A stretch of DNA of 64,000 nt, taken from contig CM020619.1 in the NCBI GenBank assembly GCA_009829735.1, positions 19,473,816-19,537,815 of the forward strand, written 5' to 3'. Every line of letters starts with the position of its first letter. Positions within the stretch are counted from its first letter, which is position 1. Made by a program: the position numbers and the translations under genes. The notes beneath the pieces are model-generated. The model saw only the letters and a list, made by a program, of their open reading frames with translations. It was not told where the DNA came from and did not search any database. Shown here piece after piece: positions 31,256-42,016 of the stretch. Origin of the DNA: Pyropia yezoensis. Lineage: Eukaryota; Rhodophyta; Bangiophyceae; Bangiales; Bangiaceae.

Positions 31256-32588
31256 CCCCCGGCCACATGCAGGGGCGAGTACCCCAGACCAAATAGCTCG
31301 CCCTGCCACGAGCCCGTCGCCGTGTCCTGGTGTCCCGTAAGCAGCGACACGCAGAAAAAGCGGCCGCGCGTCCCGTCGCGCCCGCCAGTCAGCTCCCTCC
31401 ACCCGTCCGCGAGTGATACCGCGTCGCCACGTCAGGCAGCGCGACAGAGTGGCCAGCGGGGTCAACAGCTCACATGCAAGGGACAGCGCCCTCGCAACAC
31501 ACCTTTCCCCCCACCCCCCCCCCACCCGTCGGCCGCGCCCGGCGGCAGTCAAAGGCGGCAGCAGCAGCCAGAGCACAACGTCGCCGCGACACCTTCCCGC
31601 GTCGCCCCTGGGAGGCCCACACCCGCACAACCCCCACGGCCACTGCCACGGGCGAGCGGCAACCGAGCGCAGAGGTGAACGCAACCGCAAAGCGCGCACA
31701 CCATCGCGGGGTTGGCCGCTACCGGGTGTGCCCGGGTTGCGCCCGGCGGGCAACCCCTTCCCGCCCCTCTGCTCTCCACATGCCCAGGCGCAGTGAGCAT
31801 CGCCACGGGGCACGTCGGGAGCGCCCGCCGCGGCGGCCGCCGTCTGCTATTAACATCGTCAGCGGCTGGGCCGCCGTTCAGAAGGCATGAGAGAGAGTCA
31901 GTGACGGCCGCCGACGTCTCCACTCCACTCACGCCCGGGGTGGGGGGAGAGGAAGAGAGGTAAGGGTGTCGTCAGGGAGGAGGCGGTTGCGCGCCCGCTG
32001 TGACCGAGATCGCGACGACACTCGATGCAGCAACAAACGCCGCAAGGACCAAGCGGATCTACTCATACAGTAATTATCTTGGTATCACCAGTGTCTGTTC
32101 AGGGCGGCAGTTTCTGGAGACTTAAAAAACACTAATGTACCCAGCCTGTACTAATGTTGCAGGAAATGCTCATACTTGAGATACAAATATGTGCATGGTT
32201 GTGTAAGCCGAAGGCGCGATGCCCGTTGCTCATGAAGTGACTGCCCGTTGCTCGTGTCTTCGACGGACGCAACTTCGTCGTCCCGGAACCCCTCCATCTC
32301 AGCCGCAGTGTGATTGGCGCAGGTCGATACAATGGTGGGCTGCATCTCCACGTGGACATAGCCGACGCGGGCGGGTGCGTCAGTGGGCGTTGCAGACGAC
32401 TGGCTACGTCACCCCTCGTCGGCTGCCGACCGCGATATTGGAGGTGTGTTTGGCCGGGTGATGCGAGGTGGTATGGCGCCCTGAACCTCATCGGCGTTGT
32501 ACCTGCCGTTGGTGGCGTCCCTTTTGTTTATTTGCTCGTTCAGCCTTGAACGCGGCTTCCACCCCTTCGTGCCGCGCTCGCCCAGGGC

Positions 32589-32679
32589 GCTGCCGCCTTT
32601 TGAGAGCGCGCTGCCGCCTTTTGAGAGCGCGCTGCCGCCTTTTGAGAGCGCGCTGCCGCCTTTTGAGAGCGCGCTGCGT
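32589..32679 (+). repeat. Perfect 21-bp tandem repeat, four copies
   Basis: GCTGCCGCCTTTTGAGAGCGC repeats from 32589, 32610, 32631 and 32652 without mismatch, followed by a partial copy. It is in phase with seven codons in every frame, but no surrounding gene is supported. Confidence 0.9.
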
Positions 32680-33259
32680 GCTGGCGGCGGGTCGGACGCC
32701 GCCGCCGCCTCTCTGGCCGGTGGAATCATGAGCCACCTTGCGGGTGTTCGTTTCCTCGCCGGGATGGAGGCGGCAATGGGGCGAGGTGTGACGTCGGAAT
32801 CTGTTGTTCCCCTGCCGTGATGTGCAGGGAGGGGCCGAGGTGGGGCGAGAGGCCGCCTCCGGCCGGCCATGCTGGGCAGGTCGTGCTGCTGCCTGCGCGA
32901 CTGTCTGTCGCACTTCCAGAAGGGATGCCCGTTGTTTGGAGAGAAGCGTGCGTTGGTTGCGCCCCTCCTGTCGGTGGCGAACGCTCCGAGTTTGGTGTGG
33001 TTTGGTGTGCCGCGCGACCCCTGCAGCGGATTTATGTTGGCACGCAGGCCGAGGCAGCGTCCTTCAGACGTTGCACTCGACACGAGCTGGTGGCTGGCCT
33101 CCTCCCAACGGCGGCCGTGTACCGCCCAGCTGGCTCTTCGCCTCCCTCTGCTTGCTCACCCGCCGCTGACCTGTCATCGTCGCCACCTCGCTGCCGACCG
33201 TCGCGACGACCGCCAGTCTATCGGCAACGCAAAGGTGCGCTGCTCGACGCTCCTCGGCC

Positions 33260-35390
33260 ATGTCTGCCGCCCCCTCCGCCCCCGGCCCCGCCCCTAGCGA
33301 CGGGGCTCCCACTGCAGAGGCCCCCTCCTCTGCCCCAGTCGCTGGCAGCGACCATTCCCCCCCTCAACCCCCCCCCCCCGCTGCGTATGCGCGGACTGTG
33401 GAGGAGCTGGCGGCCGCGGGCATCGTGGAGGTTCCCCGTGCGTCCCTGCGCTCCGTGGCGGCGGCAGCTGGAAAGCGCGGCTGGCGGGTTCGCGGCATTG
33501 ACTTTGAGGTGGACGCCCGCTACTCTCTGCTGCGCGTGCTGGGGACTGGGAGCTACGGGGTGGTAGTTGCGGCCTGGGACGCTGTCACGGGGGTGGTTGT
33601 GGCCATTAAGCGCGTGGCCCACATCTTTGACGACGTGGTGGAGGCCCGCCGGATCCTCCGGGAGATCCGCCTGATGCGCTCCATGCATCACGACGCGCTG
33701 CTGGGGCTCATTGACGTGGACGTCCCCGCCCTCGACGCATGGGACGCCTGGCACAATGTGTACCTCGTGTCGCTGCAAATGGACCGGGATCTTCACCGGG
33801 TGCTCCGGTCGCCGGTGCCCCTCACGGACGCCCATTGCCGGTTCTTTGCTTGGCAGCTGCTGGCGGGTGTCAAGTACATGCACAGCGCCAACGTTTTGCA
33901 TCGCGACTTGAAGGTACGTAGGGTGTGCCTTACCGTGCTTGTGCGGTGGCGCGTCTAAGGGCGGATGATCAGGATGGCGAAGCGAACTCGGCAAGCGGAT
34001 GGGCCTTTGTATGTAGTCTTGGTTGACGATGTGGCGCTGGTACCCGTCGCGCCTTGGTGGCTGTCAGTCGGGTTCCTCAGTTGTTTTGCTTGTGAAACTG
34101 ACTCGCTTGCCGTTGCTGTGCTGGGCCTTTCGTCTGCTTCGTCCCGTTGCGCACCTCCTGGCCTCCTGACGGATATCCGCAGCCGGCGAACCTGCTTGTG
34201 AATGAAGACTGCTCGCTCAGAATTTGCGACTTCGGGTACGTCTGCCATCGTGTCTAGTACCCATCGTGTGAAGTACGCATCCTTTCTGGTGCCCACCGTG
34301 TCTAGTAACCCCTCTTGGGTGTTTTTTGTTCTCCTTTGCGCTCCCTGTGACATCGAGTGAACACTTGCTGGCCTTCTTTGGATGAGTACTGATCCTTCCG
34401 CTTGTACTCCCCAGCAGCTGTCGTTTATTTGTCCTTCCTTGTGACTTCACTTTTCTTCTGCGGTTTGCCTCTCATAGCCTTGCGCGCTACGTCGGGGAAG
34501 GCTCGGTTGACGTGCAAGGCGCAGCGTCGCCGCTCACACAATATGTGTCCACACGCTGGTTCCGCGCACCTGAGTTGGTCCTATGCCGGGATGCGGTACG
34601 TGCAACTATCTCTTGTGCGCCCCCGTTCGACTGCTGTGTCTCGGCTCTCGACTGGGTCATCCTCGATAGCCTCATTTGCCATTTGATCAGGTCAACGGTC
34701 TGCGTTTGCCACTGGCATGTACTAACCGCGTCTCGCTTCTTCGTCCCTGCTTCTTGTATCGTGCATGTACTCGTTGCTCCTGCTTTCTTTCTTCTCATCT
34801 CTGCCGGTTGATGACAGTACTCTACCGCTGTGGACATGTGGTCGGTGGGCGCCATCCTCGCGGACCTGCTGGGCCGGCGCCCCCTATTTCCTGGCAGAGA
34901 CTTTCGCCACCAGATATCTACCATTGTCTCGGTGCTTGGCACGCCCGCCGAGGACGAGATTGCGCACGTGACCTCCCCCACCGCCCGCGCCTTCCTGGCC
35001 TCCCTCCCCGCGACCGCACCCATCCCTCTGCGGAACCTTCTACCGGGTGCCCCTGAGGACGCCTTGGACCTCCTCTCCCGGTTGCTGTGCTTCAACCCCG
35101 CCATCCGCCTGTCGGCGACCGAAGCGCTGGAGCACCCATACGTGGCGTCGTTTCATGAGCCCGCCCTGGAGGGCGTCGCGGGCGATGACGTCCTAGCCGG
35201 CGGGCCGCTGGAGCCGCCAGCCGGTGACCTCCCCCCGTCGGTGCTCCGTGGCCTCATGTGGCGTGAGGTGCTCGCCTTTCACCCGAATGCGGTGGGGGTG
35301 GTGGTCGCGGCAGGCGGACCGGGCGGCGCCAAGCGGGAGGCCCAGTGGGCGGGCGAGTCTGAATCCCCCCGCAGTAGCATGCCCGTGTGA
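33260..35390 (+). CDS. MAP-kinase-like Ser/Thr protein kinase (four exons)
   Basis: Exons 33260-33913, 34183-34235, 34478-34595 and 34818-35390 join to 465 residues; all three introns begin GTACGT and end in GCAG, ATAG or ACAG with matching phases. The first ~85 residues are a Pro/Ala-rich extension. The kinase domain shows the glycine loop LGTGSYGVV (95-102), VAIK (Lys117), HRDLKPANLL across intron 1 (HRD 214-216), DFGLARYVG across intron 2 (DFG 234-236), the activation lip LTQYVSTRWFRAPE, and VDMWSVGAILADLLGRRPLFPG after intron 3. The lip, the DMWSVG motif and the CMGC insert (FRHQISTIVSVLGTPAEDEI) place it with MAP kinases. The phosphorylation motif is Thr256-Gln-Tyr258 instead of TEY or TDY. 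About 95 residues follow the kinase core (LEHPYVASFHEP). It probably acts as the last kinase of a MAPK cascade. Confidence 0.92.
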
Positions 35391-35992
35391 ATCGGTGCCC
35401 GCAGGGCGGGCGGGCCTCCCCCCCCATTGGGAGGGAGAGGTATGAGCGGAACGGGATTAAAATCATAGCATTATGCGAGTCGCCACCTGCTCTAGGCATT
35501 GGCGCGGGCCAGGCTTGCCGGGTGTTCGCACTCCACCGCTACAGCGAAGCGCCCCGCCGGAACGCGCCTCCGATCGGTCGGTGCACCCCTGTTGCAGAGC
35601 TGTACATTGCCCGGACGACAGCGTTACGGCGGGCGTGTACCTCTGTTGTTGACGCGTCCACGCACGGGGGCCTCCAAGAGGCTCTTCTCCGCGACCGCGA
35701 TCAGAGCCTCGATGGCTACGAGCCATCACCGATGCTCGCCTCTGCTCGCTCACATTGCATTGGGATGCGGAGATGGCGCCAGATTTCGCTAGTGAGACCC
35801 CACCCAACTGTCACGGATGTGCCGGCATGACTTGACATGTGGCCGCGCCTGCATCCGCGGGGGGGGGCAAGCCGAAGAGGAACAGCGCCGCCCCTGGATG
35901 CGCCTGCCCAACGCCATCCGCGCCGCCACTGCTGCCCATCCGCCTCGTTTTCTCTCTCCCTGTGTTTCCCCCTCGGCTCGTGCAGTGCCACA
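35391..35992. other. Short intergenic region
   Basis: Between the MAPK-like gene and the YbaK-domain gene (both +). Balanced composition, with no supported ORF. A pyrimidine-rich stretch (35950-35985) ending CAGTGCCACA immediately precedes the next ATG and could be a leader or an acceptor. Confidence 0.5.
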
Positions 35993-36709
35993 ATGGCCAC
36001 TGCCGCTGAACACATGACGGCAGACGCTGCGGCCGGCCGGCTGGCCGCGCTCTTGGACGCCGCCGCCGCCCTGTCAGCGCGGCTGTCGGCGCTGACCCCT
36101 CCCCATCCTTCACCGCTCCCGGCAGGCGCAGCCACCCCCGCCACCGACGCCACCTCCAACCGGCTGCTGCTGGTGGCCCTGTCGGCCGCCCCTTCGTCCC
36201 GCCTGCTGCTCACCCACCCCGACTATTACGCGTGGCCGCTCGAGGCGCGGCGAGCACACCTGGGCGCACCCGCCGTGTCGGCGCTGTGCAAGACCATCCT
36301 GCTGGTCAACACGCGGTGGAAGCGGCAGGACGGGGCCCCCGAGGCGCGCAACCCTCAGCACCTGATGGTCGTCGTGCCCTATGGGCGGAAGCTGGCCACC
36401 CAGGCAGTGCTGCGGTGGTCCAAGGCGCGCGCGCCGCCGGGCGTTAGCGGCAAGCACTTCAACTGGCGGCTGGGTGACGGCGAGGCCGTCACGGGCTACG
36501 CGTACAACGCGGTGACGCCGCTGGGCGCTGCCACCCCCGTGCCGGTGGTGGTGGACGCGAGCCTTGTGGCCGGCCACGGGGGGAGGGTCATGTACCTGGG
36601 GGGGGGGGGGGTGCTCGTCAAGTGGCAGGTGCGGGTGGACGAGTTTGTGGCGTGGGCGGGGGGGGTGGTCGCAGACTTTTCCGTCGAGGGCGCCCCAGAC
36701 GAGGAGTAG
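35993..36709 (+). CDS. YbaK/aminoacyl-tRNA-deacylase-like domain protein
   Basis: 238 residues from the ATG at 35993 (context CCACAATGGCC); single exon. The YbaK/ProX fold removes wrongly attached amino acids from tRNA in trans. Residues 82-225 match the eukaryotic stand-alone form of this family: LGAPAVSALCKTILLVNTRW (90-109; the Cys99-Lys100 pair, Lys100 being the position of the conserved lysine), HLMVVVPYGRKL (123-134), HFNWRLGD (155-162), GYAYNAVTPLG (168-178), PVPVVVD and YLGGGG (201-206). An Ala-rich N-terminal helix precedes it. No tRNA-synthetase domain is attached. Probably cytosolic; the amino-acid specificity cannot be read from the sequence. Confidence 0.85.
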   Translation: MATAAEHMTADAAAGRLAALLDAAAALSARLSALTPPHPSPLPAGAATPATDATSNRLLLVALSAAPSSRLLLTHPDYYAWPLEARRAHLGAPAVSALCKTILLVNTRWKRQDGAPEARNPQHLMVVVPYGRKLATQAVLRWSKARAPPGVSGKHFNWRLGDGEAVTGYAYNAVTPLGAATPVPVVVDASLVAGHGGRVMYLGGGGVLVKWQVRVDEFVAWAGGVVADFSVEGAPDEE

Positions 36710-37223
36710 GCGCCGGGGGTGGCATAGGTAAGGTGGGCAGCCTTGTGTGTGCAGGGGCGGGGGGGGGGAAAGGGATGCCCTAGCGTGGAAACGTTTTTCT
36801 CGTTCTCGTTGTTCGCACCCGCGCGAGGCGGGAGTAGTGGGTACCCACGCCAAAAGCGGCTTTCCCCGCGGCCGTCCTTCCCGCCCCAGCTGCAATGACG
36901 GCGCATCGAGTCTCACTTCGTGCGGCGCTACCAGTGGCTGAGCACGAGACCGTTTACCCAGGGGAGCGCACTGCCTCATTTTGAAAAAAGAGGGTCTCCC
37001 ACCGTACATGGTGGTGCCCCCAGCCTTACAAGTAACCCCAGACCACACACACACTGGACCTGCAACACAACAGCGACCTAGGAAAAGCGTTTGTTCCGGT
37101 GGAGGAAAAAAAAAAAAGGAAGCGAAAAAAGACCCCCCCCCCACCTCCCCCCCCCCCCCCACACACCCCCCCCCCCCCCCCCCCGCGCACTCCCGCACAA
37201 CGACGGCATGAGCACGGGGGGGG
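36710..37223. other. Convergent intergenic spacer with homopolymers
   Basis: Between the YbaK-domain gene (+) and the AMPK-gamma gene (-). It holds an A run (37108-37118) and long C runs (37131-37184). No ORF is supported; both 3' ends lie here. Confidence 0.6.
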
Positions 37224-39676
37224 TCAGTCGAGAAAGTAGCGCAGGACGTCGCTGAGCGACACCACCCCCCGCAGCCGCCCCTCCCCGTCCACACAGTAGA
37301 GCCGGTGCTTGCGGGCAGCGTCGAAGCGGGAAAAGAGCGCGCGCACGCTGTCAGTCGGCGCGCAGGTGGCCACAGCAAAGCCGGCCGGGCGGAGCCGCCG
37401 CAGCACGTCACCCAAGCGCTCGCGCAGGTTGAGCGGCGCCCGGTCGTCGGTGGCGAGCTCCCGCACGTCCACCCGCGCAAACACATTGACGAGCAGCCCG
37501 TCGGCGGTTACTACCGGCACCGCCGACAGGCGCTGCTCTGACAGCAGCTGCAGGACCGTCACCAGCGGCGTCGCATCGGTGACGCTGAGGATGGCGCCAA
37601 AGGTGCCCAAACCGAGCGCCGAGACGGTCAGGTCAAAGAGATCACTGACGTGGCCCGACGGGCCGCCGCTGCCGTCGCCGGTGGCGTGGGAGGGGGCGCC
37701 CCCGTTGGGACCACCCTCCCCTCCCGCTGCAGAGGCGTCCTCCATACCGTCGCGGCGGCCGCGGCCGCCCACCCCATTTAGGCCGTCCGTGCCGCTACGC
37801 GGGGAGGCGCCGCCGGGCCTTGGCGGCCCTACCTCCGACCCGGCGTCGCCACCTCTTGCAGCTCCCGCCGCCAGGCCTCCCTCGGCACCCCCACGCGTGC
37901 GGGACCGCGATCGCGGTTGCAAGTGCTCATACACAAACCGCAACACAATCCAGTGGTTGAGCATCATCAGCGAGCCGTTGGAGGGAGCGTCCACGATTGG
38001 CAGCCGGTGCACCCGCTGGTCGCGCAATGTGCAGCACGCATCGTAGAGCGACTCGTCGGCGTGCGCGCAAACCAGCGACGGCCGAGGCTCGTCATGTCCC
38101 CGCCCCCTAGCGGTGATTGCTGTGGTGCGACAACCAAGGCAAGGGCAATGCAGCATAGCCGCGACGGGAGCGCCAAAAGGTAGGCCAGGCCATCCGTGCA
38201 GGGCACAGCGCAAACGGGCACGAGAACAGCAAAACGCGTTAGAAACCACACTGCCGGGGCTGCTCACCACACGCCGCGAGGGCGCTCTCCTTACTCACCA
38301 CGCCGCAGCACAGTCACCGCCCCCCCACCCCACCCCGTACCTTTCCACTGGGCAATGGTCATGTGGGAGAGCGCCACATTTGGCTCTCCATCCGGGTCCG
38401 TCTCGTACAGGTGGCAAAAGACCTTCATGAAGTCTGACACGGTGATGACGCCGACCAGCTTGTCCTCCCGGGAATCCAACACCGATGCCGCTCGTATGCC
38501 TGTGAGCCCCCACGTCACGGAATAACGGGGCACCACGATCGTCAGAAGGCGGGCGGGCAGGAGGGGGGGGGGGGAGGGCGGGAGGGGTTCAACGGGAAAA
38601 CCGGCGGGGATGGCCGGGAGCAACAGGCAGCGGGCACGCGCGGGATGGAGGGTCAGTACAACTGGAGCGGTGACGGCGACCAGCCACGCCAGCCGCTGGC
38701 CTAGCAAGAGCACGCGGGTGGACACGACCACGGCGCACCAGCCTGGAGGGGCTGTACCACCTGCATGGCCCACCCACCCCCCACGCCAGAACAATCGCAC
38801 CAGCAACCCGACCGCCGTCATCCAGCCACACCACAGCACATCTCGTCCCGCGCGGGTCACCCACCCGCGTCTGGCCGCCCCCCCCCCTTACCCCACCTCC
38901 CCTCTCCCTCCTCCCACCTGCCCACGCACCGTGTTCCCTGAGGGCCAGAAACGCCCGCTTCAGCACCAGTCCCCGCTCGACAATAACCACCAGCGACTCG
39001 TCGGGAACCACCTCGTCCGCGCGGTGGGCCTTGAGGAACGCCGCGATCTGTCGTCGCGCCCGCACCACCACAGCATGGGCGGCGGGGGAGAGGGCGGCGC
39101 AGGCGCGGCGGCCGGCCGCCACGGGCGTGCCGTCCCCTCCCGACGTGCCAGCAGCGGCAGCGGCAGCGGCGGCAGAGGCAGCGGCGGCGGCGGGGGAGCC
39201 CACCCCCCCGTCGACCCACTCCCCCCCCCCCCACCGATGCCGTCGCCAGCCACGCCATCGGCCACCGCTGGCACCGCCGTGGGGGGCTCCAGGCTCATCG
39301 CATCCCGGCGGGGCAGCGCGAGGCCATCGGCGCCCGGCGGGCCAGCCGCCAGGCCGCCCCGTCCCAGCAGCGACCCGCCCGGCGGCGGTGGCCCCACATC
39401 TGGCGACCGCAGCGGCTGCGGGGAGGGGGGGTTGGCGGCCGAACCGCCTGTGGCATCCCCACCGCCAGCGGGGGCACCCTGGGCGGCGACGGGGCTGCTT
39501 GCCGCTGCGAGCGTCCCTGGCGGGCCGCCTCCACCACCACCGCCCTCTTCACCGCCGCCACCGCCGCCGTCGCGTGCACGGCTGACGTTGCCGCTGGTCA
39601 CGCCGTCAATGAGCATAGGGTCCCCCGGGTCAAGCGCGACGGCGGAGGCGGTCGGCGTCGGCATCTCCACGTCCAT
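37224..39676 (-). CDS. AMPK/SNF1-kinase gamma subunit (CBS-domain protein)
   Basis: The energy-sensing, nucleotide-binding subunit of the AMPK/SnRK1 complex. Exons: N-terminal exon ending at 38930, 38341-38499, and 37224-38119. Introns are GTGCGT...ACAG and GTACGG...ACAG and restore phase. CBS1 starts with IAAFLKAHRADEVVPDESLVVIVERGLVLKRAFLALREHG and continues over the splice as IRAASVLDSREDKLVGVITVSDFM. CBS2 is SLYDACCTLRDQRVHRLPIVD; CBS3 has VLQLLSEQRLSAVPVVTADGLLV; CBS4 has ALFSRFDAARKHRLYCVDGEGRLRGVVSLSDVLRYFLD at the C-terminus. A ~110-residue Gly/Ser/Arg-rich insert splits CBS2 from CBS3. The N-terminal exon is low complexity and switches frame at C runs (39221-39232). I give the ATG at 39676 (MDVEMPTPTAS) as the likely start; an in-frame ATG at 40015 would add a Gly-rich leader. 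Confidence 0.85.
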
Positions 39677-40983
39677 GCTGCCGCCGCGGCGGACGCGCCG
39701 CACCCCGTCAGGTGTCGGCTCAGGCAAGTGCCCGCGGCCGTCGGCATGGCCGCCGTCGGGTCCGCCGACGTGATCACCGCCACCGCCACAGCCACCGCCA
39801 ACGGCACCGCCAACGCCACCGACACCGTCAACGCCACACGCCACCACCTCCCCTCGCCCACCAGCGCCACGGTCACCGCACGTCCCCCTACACCCCACCT
39901 CGTCCCCGCCGCCGCCGCCACCCCCCACCGTCACCAACCCACACCCACACTCACCGTCACGGACGGCAGTAGGCACCACCCCCTCAATACCACCGTCGTG
40001 CAGGCCATCCGCCATGCCCCGCAGCCACGGGGAGGTCTCACCCACACCCAACACCCGTCGCCGTCACCCACTGGCCCGCCGCCGCCGCCTGTCGTCGCGC
40101 CCTGACGATGTGTGACGCCGCGGGGCGCGTCGACATGGCCAGCCGCTCAGGGCCAAGAAGGGAGGGAGCTGCTGATGATGAGGGGCGACGCGCAGCCACT
40201 GGGACTCGCAGGCCTCCCCGTGTGGGCGCAGCGGCACGGTCGGCGGCGCACACTCCCCCCCCCCGACGACTGGACGACGGGGGAGGCGAGACAGACGCGG
40301 CCGGCGCAGGGCACGCCCCACCTGCGCGTGTCGGGGTCGGATCCCGTCGTCACGCGGATGAAAGGAGGCCAGTCACCTACCACAGCAGCCGACAAAAAGC
40401 CGGGAAACAGAATGGAGGTGAGGAAAGACGCGTGGGAAAGGGGAGGGGTGGGGACGGGGGGGGGGGGGGGGGGGGATGCGCAAGGAGGGCACACCCAATG
40501 CTCAGGGGTCCGAGGAGCCGCGGGTGGTGTGCACCACGGGACGACACCGGCTCACGGCAGAGACGTCTCTACACCCGGGGGGAGGGGGGCCGGGGGGATA
40601 GCGGCCAGCGGGGGGGGCGGGAGGGAACGCGCCGCGGGCGACGGCGGTACCAACGCCACCACCGTCGACGACGGGTGGGGGGAGAGAGAGGAAGGGATGG
40701 GAGTGTGGGGGCGGAGGGGAGGGCGGTGGACGAGGAGGTGGGAGCTGCGGCCGCGCGGCGACCCACCCCCGCACCCCGTCGTTTGGGCGGGGGGTCTGGG
40801 CCGTGGGCCAGGTACCGCGGTCAAGGGTGGCCGGCGAACCGCCAGGCCGCACGCGTCCGCGCCCACCAATGGGTGGCGGTGTGCTTGTTTGGGGGCCACG
40901 CCTGGTGGGGTTCTGGCGGGGGAGGGGCGTTGTCTCCATCGACGGCGTCTTGTGAGTGGCTGGGACACTGCACTTTGTACTGT
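39677..40983. other. Upstream region of the AMPK-gamma gene
   Basis: G/C-simple sequence (GCCACCGCCAAC-type repeats 39779-39845, G run 40458-40476). It may contain extra 5' coding sequence of the AMPK-gamma gene up to 40015 and its promoter. The long plus-strand frames are composition artefacts. Confidence 0.45.
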
Positions 40984-42016
40984 GTACAGTACAGTGCGTA
41001 CGCGATTATATCGGGCTCGTTTATATCCACCCTGGATATGAACGAGCCGAACAACGCACGAGAGAGCTCCTCAGCACTGTACAGCAAGATTCCAATAGTG
41101 TATTTCTTCGAGCCCGTTCTGGAGCATTGCAAAAACCTACAGCACTTGTCGATTTCCTGTGCGCTGCGAACGCGCACCGCCTGCCAACATCACTGTGCTA
41201 CGGACGGGAAGTCGGCGACGCCACGGGTGTCACCCGCATCACCCGCTTCTCTCGCCTGGTACCGCTCTTTCGACGCTTCACCCTTTGAGAACGCCCATAT
41301 GGACGTCTCTGCCGTCGTTGCCTTGATGGCCAACACGTCGCTGCCGGACGAGTTGATGGGGGTGGACACGCCAGACCGCGTGCGCGCGGCGCAGCTGTGG
41401 ATGGATGCTGAGAGCGACGTCGCTGCGATTGAAGAGACAATGGATATGGTTCTGGACGGGGAGGAGGACGACCTGTGAGTGTTTTTCTACACACTTTTAT
41501 TGTATTTGCCCCCACATCATTCACTTGTCCATATACAACCTCCGTGCGTCGTACCGCCACCGTCTGCGTCACGTCACCTGCGTGCCCCTCCGTACCCTGC
41601 CGGTCCCCTTGTACTCCCCATCTGCGGCCATGAGTTTCGGTTGGGCTCCATTCTCGCGAGCCCCCCCCGCACTCTTCGGTTGAGCACCGTTCTCGCGAGC
41701 CCCCCCCGCATCCCCATCCCGCTCCGCCGCCCCCCCCCCGCATCTCTCCTCCTTCACGACGATCCTCCCAGTCGCAGACGAGGTCCGCCTCCTCTGTACG
41801 CCCGTCCCCTGCACATTTTTCCTGGCCAAGTCAGAACAGGCATTTTCGTACTTTGTAGGCTCGTTGTCGCGATTCCTCTTGCCACCTGACACATTACTGT
41901 ACTTGGTGGTACATCAAGTCGGAACAGTACTGTTCCGACTCCAAATGGTGCTGTACAGAAGTGGGCTACTTCCTCGGGAGACCCCTGGATATGATCGCGT
42001 ACGCACTGTACTGCAC
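40984..42016. mobile_element. Candidate non-autonomous DNA transposon with subterminal inverted repeats
   Basis: 40984-41011 is repeated in reverse complement at 41989-42016 with 26 of 28 bases matching; both share AGTACAGTGCGTACGCGAT. Further inward, CTGTACAG motifs occur near both ends, and a stem (GGCTCGTTTATATCCA with TGGATATGAACGAGCC) lies at 41014-41050. The 1.03-kb unit is AT-richer than its surroundings. It carries a perfect 24-bp palindrome at 41917-41940 and a tandem duplication near 41636-41713. No transposase was recognised and no target duplication was defined, so true ends may lie slightly outside. Confidence 0.4.
41038..41478 (+). CDS. Hypothetical ORF inside the candidate transposon
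   Basis: 146 residues from the ATG at 41038 (MNEPNNARESSSALYSKIP) to the TGA at 41476. Composition is ordinary and the C-terminus is acidic and helical (VRAAQLWMDAESDVAAIEE, VLDGEEDDL). I recognise no domain. GTGAGT overlaps the stop, so the frame could also be an exon ending in a donor. Confidence 0.25.
   Translation: MNEPNNARESSSALYSKIPIVYFFEPVLEHCKNLQHLSISCALRTRTACQHHCATDGKSATPRVSPASPASLAWYRSFDASPFENAHMDVSAVVALMANTSLPDELMGVDTPDRVRAAQLWMDAESDVAAIEETMDMVLDGEEDDL

Larger units (their letters stand above)
30953..33259. other. Divergent intergenic region with minisatellites
   Basis: Lies between the large minus-strand gene and the MAPK-like gene (+), so it holds two promoters. It contains the degenerate ~27-bp repeats at 31049-31255, an AT-richer patch at 32050-32210, and a perfect 21-bp tandem repeat at 32589-32679. 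No gene is supported. Confidence 0.5.

Noticed and set aside
36110..37486. 458-residue minus-strand ORF
   Set aside because: It is antisense to the YbaK-domain gene and crosses the C-rich spacer; the plus-strand gene carries clear family motifs.
38960..40054. Separate Gly-rich gene upstream of AMPK-gamma
   Set aside because: Better explained as the low-complexity N-terminal part of AMPK-gamma read through a C-run frame break. The first codon of the frame is GTG.
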